From NCBI GenBank assembly GCA_000237975.1, contig CP003180.1, forward strand, positions 20,934 through 84,933: 64,000 nt of DNA, given 5' to 3'. Of the stretch, positions 15,287-23,991 are shown in pieces. The translations under genes and the position numbers were made by a program. Each line of letters begins with the position of its first letter. Within the stretch, counting starts at the first letter, position 1. This DNA is from Sulfobacillus acidophilus DSM 10332. Lineage in GTDB: Bacteria > Bacillota > Sulfobacillia > Sulfobacillales > Sulfobacillaceae. Under the pieces are notes generated by a model. It worked only from the letters and a program-made list of their open reading frames with translations. It did not search any database and was not told the DNA's origin.

Positions 15287-15381
15287 AAACGCATGTAATT
15301 CTTCTTAAACAAGCCCACGGAAATATCAAAACGGCTGAGTGAATGGCAGGGTTGGGCAAAAAGCTAAAGGGAGGAAAGTAG

Positions 15382-16353
15382 ATGGCCACGGTAATATGGC
15401 TTCATGGCGGTGCATGTAACGGCAACACCCAGTCGTTTTTGAACGCGGAAGAGCCGACCGTTTGCGACCTGGTCACTGATTTTGGTGTAGAAATACTGTA
15501 CCATCATTCAATTTCCATGGAATTTGGCGAACGTGCTCGAAAAGTGTTGGAAGGTGCATTAAATGGCAATCCTCCATTGGATATTTTTGTTCTTGAAGGA
15601 ACGGTCATTTTAGGACCGGACGGTACCGGACGTTATGATATGTTTATGGGTCGGCCCATGAAAGACTGGGTCTGGGACATGGCGCATGCGGCACAGTATG
15701 TCGTCGCGTTGGGTGATTGCGCCTGCTGGGGCGGGATTCCTGCGACGGCCCCGAATCCCAGCGACTCGCGCGGGCTACAGTTTTTAAAGGACAAACGGAA
15801 CGGCTTTTTGGGCCCTGATTTTCGTTCCAAGGCCGGCCTACCGGTCATTAATATTCCGGGATGTCCCGCGCACCCTGATTGGATTACGCAAGTCCTGGTA
15901 GCCGTGGCCTCGGGACGAGCTGACGATATCGCCTTGGATGAGTTGCAGCGGCCGCAAACGTTCTTTTCTACCTTTACCCAGACTGGATGCACGCGGGCGC
16001 AATATCATGAATGGAAAGAACCGGTTGAAGAGTTCGGTCAGGGCACCCGCAAAGGATGTCTCTTTTACGAACAAGGCTGTCGGGGTCCCATGACGCATTC
16101 CCCGTGTAACCGCATTTTGTGGAACCATCAATCGTCCAAAACCCGTGCGGGCATGCCTTGTCTGGGATGCACCGAGCCCCAGTTCCCCTTCTTTGACTTG
16201 ATGCCCGGCACGGTTTTCAAAACCCAGAAGGTTTTGGGCGCTTTACCCAAAGATTTACCGCTAGGTACGGATCCGGTCACTTATGCGATGCATGCAACGG
16301 TTGCACGAATGGCCGCACCGAAGTGGGCCAAAGAAGATATGTTTGTGGTTTAA
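15382..16353 (+). CDS. hupS: [NiFe] hydrogenase small subunit, group 2a type
   Basis: Electron-transfer subunit with three iron-sulfur clusters, 323 aa, ATG behind GGGAGGAAAGTAG. There is no Tat signal: the protein starts directly with ATVIWLHGGACNGNTQSFLN, as in cyanobacterial HupS and mycobacterial HucS, so it is cytoplasmic. Cluster ligands include GACNGN (the second Cys of the usual CxxC is Asn), GDCACWGGIP, NIPGCPAHPDW, TQTGCTRAQYHEW, GCLFYEQGCRGPMTHSPCNR and MPCLGCTEP. The near-complete resemblance to HupS makes the group call secure; atmospheric-H2 affinity is only inferred. Confidence 0.95.
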   Translation: MATVIWLHGGACNGNTQSFLNAEEPTVCDLVTDFGVEILYHHSISMEFGERARKVLEGALNGNPPLDIFVLEGTVILGPDGTGRYDMFMGRPMKDWVWDMAHAAQYVVALGDCACWGGIPATAPNPSDSRGLQFLKDKRNGFLGPDFRSKAGLPVINIPGCPAHPDWITQVLVAVASGRADDIALDELQRPQTFFSTFTQTGCTRAQYHEWKEPVEEFGQGTRKGCLFYEQGCRGPMTHSPCNRILWNHQSSKTRAGMPCLGCTEPQFPFFDLMPGTVFKTQKVLGALPKDLPLGTDPVTYAMHATVARMAAPKWAKEDMFVV

Positions 16354-16368
16354 GAAGGGGGCGACACG

Positions 16369-18003
16369 ATGAATTCCGAAACCAGGCAGATTGGTAAGAA
16401 AATGGAGATCGAGGTTCACGCGCTTGGGCGTGTTGAGGGGGATCTGGATGTCAAAGTTCATGTGGAAGATGGCGTAGTCGTCGATGCATGGACGGAAGCC
16501 AGTATGTTCCGCGGGTTTGAAATGATCCTCAAGGGAAAGGATCCTCAAGCGGGGTTGATCGTGACGCCGCGTATCTGCGGGATTTGTGGGGGGAGTCACC
16601 TCTATAAGTCGGTCTACGCCCTCGATACGGCATGGCAGACGGAAGTGCCTCCCAATGCGACATTGGTGCGAAATATTGCTCAAGCTTGCGAGACGATTCA
16701 AAGCGTTCCGCGATGGTTTTATGCGTTGTTTGCCATTGGATTGACACACCGCAATTATGCCAAGAGTCCGTTATATGACGAAGTGGTACGGCGTTGGGCC
16801 CCGTTTGTGGGCGAAAGCTACGAAATCGGCGTCACGTTGTCGAATAAACCGGTTGAAGTCTATGCTATTTTCGGAGGCCAATGGCCGCATTCCAGTTTTA
16901 TGATCCCCGGTGGTGTCATGTGTGCGCCCACCTTAACCGATATTACACGGTCGATCTCGATTCTGGAATATTTTCAACAAAATTGGTTAGAAAAAGTCTG
17001 GCTTGGTTGCTCCATCGACCGTTGGCTTCAAAACCAAAGTTGGGATGATGTGCTCGGGTGGCTCGAGGAAAGCTCGTCGCATCAGAACTCCGACCTCGGT
17101 CTATTTTTGCGGTTTTGCATGGATGTCGGGCTCGACAAATATGGAGCAGGACCTGGGCGGTTTTTGGCCATGGGGACGTTTTTCAATCCCGATCGCTATC
17201 GGAGACCAACCATCGAAACGCGTAACGCTGCCTTGATTAGCCGTTCGGGGATTTATGACGGAAAGACCTTCCATGATTTTGATCAAGCGCGAGTGCGAGA
17301 AGATCACACCCATGCTTTCTATCGCGGAACAGGCTCTTTGCATCCATTCGATGGTGTTACGGAACCCATCGATCCTAACGAAGGCCGCCTCCTCGGAAAA
17401 TATACCTGGGCCAAAGCGCCCCGCTACGACATTCCAGGCGTAGGCGAGCTGGCAATGGAAACTGGGCCGTTGGCACGACAAGTCATGGCCGGTCGACCGG
17501 GGGCCGAGAGTTGGCAGGACTATGATCCGTTGATGTTAAATGTGATCAACCAGGTCGGGCCGAGCGTGATGGTCCGCGTATTGGGACGAATGCACGAAGG
17601 CGTCAAGTATCTTAAGCGGGTCCGGGAGTGGTTATCTCAGATTAATCTGCATGAACCGTTCTACATTAAACCCCCGGAGCTTCCCGAAGGACGCGGGTTT
17701 GGGGCGACCGAGGCGGCTCGCGGTGCCTTAGCCGACTGGATTGTGCTTAAAGACGGAAAAATCGAAAATTATCAGGTTGTGACCCCGACCGCCTGGAATA
17801 TTGGGCCTCGAGACCGGAACAACAATGTGGGTCCCATCGAGAAAGCCATGATTGGCAGTCCGGTGACGAATCCGGAAGATCCGGTGGAATTGGCTCATGT
17901 GGCTCAGAGCTACGATTCATGTTTGGTGTGCACTGTGCACGTCTATGATGCCAAGACCCAAAGAGAATTGTCCCGATTTGAGGTAGGGAGTGGTTCGTGT
18001 TGA
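16369..18003 (+). CDS. hupL: [NiFe] hydrogenase large subunit, group 2a type
   Basis: Catalytic subunit holding the NiFe(CN)2CO site, 544 aa. It begins 16 bp after the small subunit with AAGAAGGGGGCGACACG as ribosome site. The L1 motif near residue 68 is RICGICGGSH. The L2 motif near the end is DSCLVCTVH, followed by a 20-residue tail (VYDAKTQRELSRFEVGSGSC) that the downstream protease should remove after His. All four nickel-ligand cysteines are present. Its stop overlaps the protease gene. Confidence 0.95.
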   Translation: MNSETRQIGKKMEIEVHALGRVEGDLDVKVHVEDGVVVDAWTEASMFRGFEMILKGKDPQAGLIVTPRICGICGGSHLYKSVYALDTAWQTEVPPNATLVRNIAQACETIQSVPRWFYALFAIGLTHRNYAKSPLYDEVVRRWAPFVGESYEIGVTLSNKPVEVYAIFGGQWPHSSFMIPGGVMCAPTLTDITRSISILEYFQQNWLEKVWLGCSIDRWLQNQSWDDVLGWLEESSSHQNSDLGLFLRFCMDVGLDKYGAGPGRFLAMGTFFNPDRYRRPTIETRNAALISRSGIYDGKTFHDFDQARVREDHTHAFYRGTGSLHPFDGVTEPIDPNEGRLLGKYTWAKAPRYDIPGVGELAMETGPLARQVMAGRPGAESWQDYDPLMLNVINQVGPSVMVRVLGRMHEGVKYLKRVREWLSQINLHEPFYIKPPELPEGRGFGATEAARGALADWIVLKDGKIENYQVVTPTAWNIGPRDRNNNVGPIEKAMIGSPVTNPEDPVELAHVAQSYDSCLVCTVHVYDAKTQRELSRFEVGSGSC

Positions 18004-18488
18004 GCACGGCGATGACCTGCATCATTGGATGTGGGAATCTCCTGCGAGGTGACGATGCGGTTGGGCCTCTGTTAGTCCGGCGGTTGTGGGAAACCGATTT
18101 GGCCTCTCGCGTCCGCTTGGTGGATGGAGGCACTGCCGGCATGGACGTCGCGTTTCAGATGGAAGGAGCTTCCGAGGTTGTTCTTGTCGATGCGTGCCGA
18201 ACAGGCGCGGCTCCCGGAACGCTCTACGAAGTACCCGGTGAAGAGGTGGAAATTCCACCTCTCACCGGTACCAATCTTCACGCTTTTCGGTGGGATCAGG
18301 CTCTGGCGTTTGGGCGATGGCTGCTCAAGGATCGGTTTCCGCCCAAAGTGACGGTCTTTTTAATTGAGGCGGAACAAGTCGAACCCGGTGCTGCATTGTC
18401 TTCGTCGGTCTCTCAAACCTTAGAACGGCTTATTGGCATTTTGGTCACGCGTTATAAAGGGGTGCCGCCTCTAACCCATGAGAGTTGA
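17997..18488 (+). CDS. Hydrogenase maturation protease (locus 1)
   Basis: Endopeptidase that trims the HupL C-terminal tail after nickel insertion. 163 aa from GTG 17997 (ATG 18012 possible). The HycI/HupD fold is shown by CIIGCGNLLRGDDAVGPLLV (Asp nickel-sensing residue), DGGTAGMDVAFQM, and VVLVDACRTGAAPGTL. The usual His near residue 90 is represented by NLHAFRWDQAL. It overlaps hupL by 7 bp and the next gene by 11 bp. Confidence 0.9.
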   Translation: MLSTAMTCIIGCGNLLRGDDAVGPLLVRRLWETDLASRVRLVDGGTAGMDVAFQMEGASEVVLVDACRTGAAPGTLYEVPGEEVEIPPLTGTNLHAFRWDQALAFGRWLLKDRFPPKVTVFLIEAEQVEPGAALSSSVSQTLERLIGILVTRYKGVPPLTHES

Positions 18489-18975
18489 GCTCACACGAAC
18501 AGGTTGGTTGATATTTTACGAAGACGTGCAACGGTATATTCCCACGGAAGCGGTTCGGGCAGAGGTCAAACAAGGAGAGCTTCGGCTGTCGGCTGCTCGG
18601 GAGTCTCAGGTGGGGGTTCTGTTACTACAGCGGGATACCGGGCAAGACCGCTGTAGACTGCTGGTGTCCCAGGTCATCCCGGGGGATACCAAACCGGGGA
18701 TTGGACGCGCCGAGTGGGATGAGTCGGTTTCGGCATTGCGAATCCCGCTCGGGACGTTTGGCCGATGGGGGTATCCGGACGAAGCGTTATTTGCGGAGGT
18801 GACCGTGGAAGCGGAGGACGGCCAGTGGGTGATATATGCCACTGTGTATTTTTCGGACGGCGCTCGCGTCCATCGTGTCGGACGCTATTTCACGGAAAAG
18901 AAAGCGCAAATGGCTGCTCGTATCATTTATGGCTCGATTAACAGAGACCGCGAAAATTTGCTTGAGGGGTGGTAA
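18478..18975 (+). CDS. Unknown hydrogenase-operon protein (165 aa)
   Basis: ATG 18478 lies inside the protease gene end, so the gene is translationally coupled. The sequence (MRVELTRTGWLIFYEDVQRY...) is beta-rich, soluble and has a single Cys (DRCRLLVSQ). It contains no signal peptide or membrane span and belongs to no family I recognise. Position directly after the protease in a group 2a operon suggests an accessory or structural role, perhaps scaffolding or electron-carrier docking. Comparison with small proteins of mycobacterial Huc operons would be informative. Confidence 0.75.
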   Translation: MRVELTRTGWLIFYEDVQRYIPTEAVRAEVKQGELRLSAARESQVGVLLLQRDTGQDRCRLLVSQVIPGDTKPGIGRAEWDESVSALRIPLGTFGRWGYPDEALFAEVTVEAEDGQWVIYATVYFSDGARVHRVGRYFTEKKAQMAARIIYGSINRDRENLLEGW

Positions 18976-18978
18976 CAC

Positions 18979-20208
18979 ATGTTAATACGACCGCAACCTT
19001 TGGGGGTATTTCCCGGCATCGTGGGCTCTTTGGTGTTGCCAACCCCTGAGATACCACCCGGACCGGATGTTCTGGCGGATGTTTTGCGCGGAAGGTTTCG
19101 TGAAATTCCGTTGGAATGGACGTTTTATCGGCAAGCAGTTACGAATGTCAGCGGTATTTCGGAGACCTTGGCAGACGACGCCGAAAGCGTCTATAACCGG
19201 TTTGTTTTGAATCCTACGGAAGAATCCTACCGGGCATGTGTTGAGTTGGAGGGTGACCTCAAAAAACTTTTCGAGGCGGTGGCCTGGAGATTAGGTTGGC
19301 CGTCTTCGGCACCCCCTAAACCGGGTGACACGGAAGGTGAAGTGCGCGCCTATCTATTGGCCACGCAAGCCCATTTCCTGTTGGACACCGGAGAGTGGTG
19401 GGAGGGCGTGAAATATTTGGACGAAGCTGTCGACGCCGCACGCTCTGTTTCACCGGTTTTTGCCGCGCGGCTGCTGGCGGAGCGAACGGGAATCGTCCGG
19501 ACCCAAACGGGCGTTAGCGAAGAAATTGTTCAGGCATATCGAACGGCGTTGACACTACTGGAAGATTCTGCGTTTGATAGCGTTCGTGCGTACCTTCGGG
19601 TGGAACTGGCTTCGGCGTTGCAGGAAATGGCTAACGGACGAAAGAGCCTTTTGTTGGAAGCCGTGCATGAGTACCAGGAAGCCTTGAAATGGCTTACGCG
19701 AGAAAATGATCCTGAATCTTATGCGCTGGCGCAAATGAACCTGGCGTTGGCATATGTGACATTACCGTTGGATGGGGAGAAAGCCCGGCTGAGATCAGCG
19801 ATCGCCGTTCAGGGATTTCGTGAAGCCCTGACAGTATTTACCCACGAGGCTTATCCTGAATTGTGGGCCAGCGCTACGTTAAATCTTGCCAATACCTTGC
19901 AGTACTTACCCTCTACACATCCTGAAGAAAATTTGTGGCAAGCCGTGAGTCTTTATGAACAAATTTTGGCGTATCGAAATGCGCAAACCAATCCGGTCGG
20001 TTACGCTCGTGTGTTGGCAAGCCTCGGGAACGCCTTGGCACATCTCGGTGCCTTCACCCGTGCGACTCAATTGCTTCAAGAAGCCCGCGGGTTTTTTGAC
20101 TCCATGGGAGACCAGGATGGGGTCCAGGGAGTGGACGAAGTCCTGACGGAAATCATGGAACGAAGAGGGCAGTCCGGAAACGATTCGTTGTCTAAGGCAA
20201 CACGATAA
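18979..20208 (+). CDS. TPR-like helical-repeat protein of hydrogenase operon
   Basis: 409 aa, starting 3 bp after the previous stop behind GAGGGGTGGTAACAC. From about residue 115 it is built of helix pairs of 34-40 residues (AYLLATQAHFLLDTGEWWEG; LEASAL-type repeats such as YALAQMNLALAY and ASATLNLANTLQYLP), a tetratricopeptide-type scaffold. No enzyme motif. Such proteins accompany group 2a hydrogenases in actinobacteria (from memory). It probably mediates protein contacts during assembly or electron transfer. Confidence 0.75.
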   Translation: MLIRPQPLGVFPGIVGSLVLPTPEIPPGPDVLADVLRGRFREIPLEWTFYRQAVTNVSGISETLADDAESVYNRFVLNPTEESYRACVELEGDLKKLFEAVAWRLGWPSSAPPKPGDTEGEVRAYLLATQAHFLLDTGEWWEGVKYLDEAVDAARSVSPVFAARLLAERTGIVRTQTGVSEEIVQAYRTALTLLEDSAFDSVRAYLRVELASALQEMANGRKSLLLEAVHEYQEALKWLTRENDPESYALAQMNLALAYVTLPLDGEKARLRSAIAVQGFREALTVFTHEAYPELWASATLNLANTLQYLPSTHPEENLWQAVSLYEQILAYRNAQTNPVGYARVLASLGNALAHLGAFTRATQLLQEARGFFDSMGDQDGVQGVDEVLTEIMERRGQSGNDSLSKATR

Positions 20209-20242
20209 GTCTGCATCAGTTGCTTCTGAAGGGGAGAGAGCT

Positions 20243-21094
20243 ATGCAAATTGAAGACCGGTTGGATGAATTTGAATCCTTGGCGCGACAAGTCGATGACG
20301 CGTTGTCGGCTGTTCAAAAATTAGATCAAACAGCGCAAGAGGCAGCCATGAAGCTTAAAGAAAGCCTCGAAGCATTTGAACGGTATGCATTAATTCGTTT
20401 GGTGCGTCGCATGCGGGACGATCCGGCCGGTAAGAACATTCTCTTGGACGCAGTGGGCGATCCGGCCATCTATGCCCTCTTTTTGGTTCATGGGATAGTC
20501 AAATCGGATATCCGCACCCGGGTATTTCAGGCGTTGGAACAGGTGCGCCCTTATATCAATTCGCACGGTGGTGACGTGGAACTTATCCGTGTGGAAAATC
20601 ACACCGTGTTCGTCAAATTGCATGGCTCGTGTTCGGGGTGTGGGATGTCTAGTCAAACGCTTCACAACCTGGTGGAAAAAACGATTCAGGAACATGTTCC
20701 CGAAATCGAGGCAATTGAAGTAGAGGATGAGGAATCGTCTGGCGGGCAAGGCGCCTTCATTCCGTTATCAGCGATTAATTTAGGGGGGGATTGGATCCAA
20801 GCGCTCGAATATGCGGAAATGGTTAATGGCGTACCCTATCGGATTCATCGAGACGATATCGATGCCATAATCGTACGTTTCAACGAACAGGTCTCGGCCT
20901 ATGTCAATCGATGCGCCCATATGCAGATGCCGGTCGACAAGGGTTTGGTAGAGGGGCATATCCTCACCTGCCCGTGGCATGGATATCAATACGATCTTAA
21001 AACGGGAGAATGCCGAACGGTACCAGGGCTACGATTGGACCCGGTTCCGGTAAGACTTGAGGGAGGCAGCGTATGGGTGCGTCCGCGCTTATGA
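20243..21094 (+). CDS. NifU-like / Rieske [2Fe-2S] fusion protein
   Basis: 283 aa. Residues 1-90 are coiled helix. Residues 95-165 form a NifU C-terminal-type domain (VRPYINSHGGDVELIRV, then GSCSGCGMSS with the CxxC for a transferable cluster). Residues 180-283 form a Rieske domain with RCAHMQ (CxH) and CPWHGY (CxxH) and the pattern DLKTGECRTVPGLRL. Rieske/NifU proteins belong to group 2a uptake operons and may accept electrons from HupS or deliver clusters. Ribosome site GAAGGGGAGAGAGCT. Its end overlaps the NHL gene by 22 bp. Confidence 0.9.
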   Translation: MQIEDRLDEFESLARQVDDALSAVQKLDQTAQEAAMKLKESLEAFERYALIRLVRRMRDDPAGKNILLDAVGDPAIYALFLVHGIVKSDIRTRVFQALEQVRPYINSHGGDVELIRVENHTVFVKLHGSCSGCGMSSQTLHNLVEKTIQEHVPEIEAIEVEDEESSGGQGAFIPLSAINLGGDWIQALEYAEMVNGVPYRIHRDDIDAIIVRFNEQVSAYVNRCAHMQMPVDKGLVEGHILTCPWHGYQYDLKTGECRTVPGLRLDPVPVRLEGGSVWVRPRL

Positions 21095-22191
21095 ATGTAA
21101 AACCTGTCCGGTGGTTAGGGGCTTCTGCTCCGGGTGGATTAATATTACCCGATGCGAAGCCGAAGCGAAATCAGTTATACGCGCCTCGCCATGTGTTTTT
21201 GGATGATCAATATCTGGTGGTGTCGGATTCGGGAAATCATCGGGTACTAATTTGGCGTGGGCTGCCCGCGGATGATCATCAGGATGCCGATGTCGTCTTG
21301 GGGCAACCGAATTTTGAAACGGAAGGTCCGGGGCTTCTTCACCTTCCCACCGGCACCGGGATTTGGGAGGGGCGATTATATGTAGCCGACGCCTGGCATC
21401 ATCGGGTGTTAGTTTGGGAGCGTGTTCCGGAGACCATCAACGAACCGCCCAGCTATGCGTTGGGTCAGCCGGACCTCCAAGAAATTCGCCCTAATTGCGG
21501 GGGGGCGATTGGCCCTTTAGGCTTCTACTGGCCTTACGGCATTGCCTTTGTGGCGGGATGGTTTTTTGTTGCGGACACCGGAAACCGTCGGGTATTGGGG
21601 TGGAAGGGACTGCCGGAGGTTGGCCAGCCTCCGAATCTCGTCTTGGGGCAACCTGATTTTTATTCCGGACTCGAGAATCGCGGGCAAAGCGCGGGACCGA
21701 ATTCGTTTCGTTGGCCCCACGCCATAACCGGAGACGAGCATACGCTTTACATCGCTGACGCCGGAAATCATCGGATATTGGGCTACTCGCCCTTACCCGA
21801 TGTCGACGGTCCCGCCAATCTTGTACTAGGACAGAACACATATTACGAAACGCGCGAGATGCCGCATGTTCCCCAAGGGGCGCATCGGCTACGGTTCCCT
21901 TATGGGGTCAGTTTGGCTCACGGCATATTGGCGGTCGCGGACACCGCGAATAATCGCATTCTGTTGTTTACGGGTCCTCCGCGTACCGGAGTGGGTGTAC
22001 CGGCGGTTGAGGTCATTGGCCAGACAAACTTTGAGGACAGCGGCGAAAATCGATGGAAAGCCGTAGGACCGGACACGTTATGTTGGCCTTACGGACTATG
22101 GCTGCATAACCATTTGTTGGCTATCGCGGATTCGGGCAACAATCGCGTGATGATTTGGCGTGTCGAAGAAAGTTCGCACGACACAAGTTGA
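21073..22191 (+). CDS. NHL-repeat beta-propeller protein
   Basis: 372 aa, no signal peptide. ATG 21073 has GGGAGGCAGCGT before it; ATG 21091 (ATGA overlap) is an alternative. Six repeats end in the NHL signature: VSDSGNHRVLIW, VADAWHHRVLVW, VADTGNRRVLGW, IADAGNHRILGY, VADTANNRILLF and IADSGNNRVMIW, each separated by VLGQPNF-like strands. This gives a six-bladed propeller. It is likely a protein-protein platform in the hydrogenase complex; no catalytic residues stand out. Confidence 0.85.
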   Translation: MGASALMNVKPVRWLGASAPGGLILPDAKPKRNQLYAPRHVFLDDQYLVVSDSGNHRVLIWRGLPADDHQDADVVLGQPNFETEGPGLLHLPTGTGIWEGRLYVADAWHHRVLVWERVPETINEPPSYALGQPDLQEIRPNCGGAIGPLGFYWPYGIAFVAGWFFVADTGNRRVLGWKGLPEVGQPPNLVLGQPDFYSGLENRGQSAGPNSFRWPHAITGDEHTLYIADAGNHRILGYSPLPDVDGPANLVLGQNTYYETREMPHVPQGAHRLRFPYGVSLAHGILAVADTANNRILLFTGPPRTGVGVPAVEVIGQTNFEDSGENRWKAVGPDTLCWPYGLWLHNHLLAIADSGNNRVMIWRVEESSHDTS

Positions 22192-22257
22192 TGCACGGAA
22201 TATTCGGGGAAGTCTAGTCCTAAATTCTAAAAATTGACCTTTGGGGGAGGAATTCTG

Positions 22258-22533
22258 ATGTGCCTTGCGATCCCCGGCCGATTAATCGATGTGCCGGATA
22301 AAGACCAACCGTACGCGACAGTGGATGTATCAGGCGTTCGTCGGAAAATTAATGTGGAACTTTTAAAGCAAGAAGGCGTTCAACCAGGCGATTGGGTTTT
22401 GATTCACGTAGGGTTTGCGATGAGCAAGATTAGTGAAGATCAAGCGGAAGAACAGCTACGCCTGCTTGCAATGCTAGGCGAAGCCATGCAGGCGCAAGAA
22501 GAAGTCGAAGGGTATAAATTTGGTGAAACCTGA
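22258..22533 (+). CDS. hypC: Hydrogenase assembly chaperone HypC (locus 1)
   Basis: 91 aa, beginning MCLAIPGRLIDV: Cys2 carries the Fe(CN)2CO unit between HypD and the large-subunit precursor. The core VRRKINVELLKQEGVQPGDWVLIHVGFAMSKI is typical. The ribosome site is GGGGGAGGAATTCTG. A 66-bp gap after the NHL gene may allow a separate transcript for the hyp genes. Confidence 0.95.
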   Translation: MCLAIPGRLIDVPDKDQPYATVDVSGVRRKINVELLKQEGVQPGDWVLIHVGFAMSKISEDQAEEQLRLLAMLGEAMQAQEEVEGYKFGET

Positions 22534-22593
22534 GCGCGATGTTTTTGGGCATGACTTTGGAGATGATTCAGCCACGGAAGGAGCGTGCTGGCG

Positions 22594-22827
22594 ATGGAAC
22601 TGGAAAGTTATGGACGTTGTACGTTAGACAGGGACGGGTGTTCGACGTGCGGTGATGTTGCGGTGCCGGTGCGGGTTGTCGAAGTTCGTGATTCCGAGGC
22701 GTTGGTCGAAGATCGGTTGGCTCAGCGCAGCTGGGTGATAGTCGATTTTGTACCCGATACCCAGGTTGGAGAAATATTGTTGGTGCATGCCGGTATTGCC
22801 ATTGGTCGGGCGCAGGAGGAGTTATGA
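22594..22827 (+). CDS. HypC-like protein with N-terminal CxxC (locus 1)
   Basis: 77 aa, ATG 22594 behind GGAAGGAGCGTGCTGGCG. The C-terminal half (VIVDFVPDTQVGEILLVHAGIAIGRA) has the HypC fold pattern. The N-terminus lacks MC(L/V)AIP and instead has DRDGCSTCGDVAVPVRVVEV. A counterpart with VTCSDAA occupies the same place in locus 2. It overlaps hypD by 4 bp. It may be a HypC paralogue with a different metal or disulfide site. Confidence 0.75.
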   Translation: MELESYGRCTLDRDGCSTCGDVAVPVRVVEVRDSEALVEDRLAQRSWVIVDFVPDTQVGEILLVHAGIAIGRAQEEL

Positions 22828-23936
22828 AATACGTTGATGAATTTCGCGATCCCGCGTTAATTGAATCGACGGCTGCCGAGATTCGTCGCATAGCGGATTC
22901 GAACCGGGTTTATCGCATCATGGAAGTGTGCGGTGGACACACGTTTTCGATCTATCGTTTTGGCCTAAATGATCTTTTGCCGCCGAATATTGAGTTGGTT
23001 CATGGCCCGGGGTGTCCCGTATGTGTCCTGCCCATGGGTCGTATTGATGACGGAATGGCAATTGCGGATGACCCGCGGGTTATTATGACGGCGTTTGGCG
23101 ATATGATGCGGGTTCCGGGGCGTCGAGGAAGTGCGTTGGAAATGAAGGCGCGTGGCATGGATGTCCGAATGGTGTACTCACCGTTAGACGCCTTAAAGTT
23201 AGCAATGCAAAACCCTGATCGCGAGATTGTGTTTTTTGCGATTGGATTTGAGACCACCGCGCCCTCAACCGCATTCACGTTGATGCGCGCTCGTGCTTTA
23301 GGCCTTAAGAATTTTACCGTTTTTAGCAATCATGTTCTAATTATTCCGGCCATACGCGCCATTTTGGATTCTCCGGATATGCGGATCGACGGATTTATTG
23401 GGCCGGGACATGTGTCGGCGGTGATCGGGTGTCGACCTTACGAATTTGTGGCGCAAGATTACGGCAAGCCGGTGGTTGTGTCGGGATTTGAGCCACTCGA
23501 CTTGCTGCAATCGATTCTTATGATCTTAAGGCAGCTGAAAGAGGGTCGCGCGGAGGTCGAGAACCAATACAAGCGAGTGGTGCCCTGGGATGGAAACGTG
23601 GCAGCACTAAAAGCCTTAGGGGAAGTCTTTGAGGTCAGGCCGTATTTTGAATGGCGTGGCCTCGGATTCATTTCCCAATCGGCCTTGAAATTACGGTCCG
23701 CTTTTGCGCCTTGGGATTCCGAAGAACGCTTCGTTGTGAGGGGTGTCCGTGTGACCGATCCGAAGGCGGCCCAATGTGGAGAGGTTTTAAAAGGCGTTTT
23801 GAAGCCGCATCAGTGCAAAGTATTTGGCCGTGAATGTACCCCGGAACACCCCATTGGAGCGCTGATGGTTTCGTCGGAGGGAGCGTGTGCCGCATATTAC
23901 GAGCATGTGTACTTGCGGCAAGTGACCGGCGGGTAG
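22824..23936 (+). CDS. hypD: Hydrogenase maturation protein HypD (locus 1)
   Basis: Iron-sulfur scaffold on which Fe(CN)2CO is assembled; 370 aa. Motifs: EVCGGHTFSIYRFGLNDLLP, HGPGCPVCVLPMGRID, FAIGFETTAPSTA, and the C-terminal [4Fe-4S] ligands in QCGEVLKGVLKPHQCKVFG.ECTPEHPIG..SSEGACAAYY. The start ATG overlaps the HypC-like stop. Confidence 0.96.
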   Translation: MKYVDEFRDPALIESTAAEIRRIADSNRVYRIMEVCGGHTFSIYRFGLNDLLPPNIELVHGPGCPVCVLPMGRIDDGMAIADDPRVIMTAFGDMMRVPGRRGSALEMKARGMDVRMVYSPLDALKLAMQNPDREIVFFAIGFETTAPSTAFTLMRARALGLKNFTVFSNHVLIIPAIRAILDSPDMRIDGFIGPGHVSAVIGCRPYEFVAQDYGKPVVVSGFEPLDLLQSILMILRQLKEGRAEVENQYKRVVPWDGNVAALKALGEVFEVRPYFEWRGLGFISQSALKLRSAFAPWDSEERFVVRGVRVTDPKAAQCGEVLKGVLKPHQCKVFGRECTPEHPIGALMVSSEGACAAYYEHVYLRQVTGG

Positions 23937-23991
23937 AATGGTATGGCGCGCGGGAGAGGTATAGCGAGACGAAAATCAGTGAGGTGCACTC

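Noticed and set aside
15101..15298. 65-codon GTG frame in the hydrogenase control region
   Set aside because: No ribosome site, AT-rich non-family sequence, and it overlaps the likely promoter.
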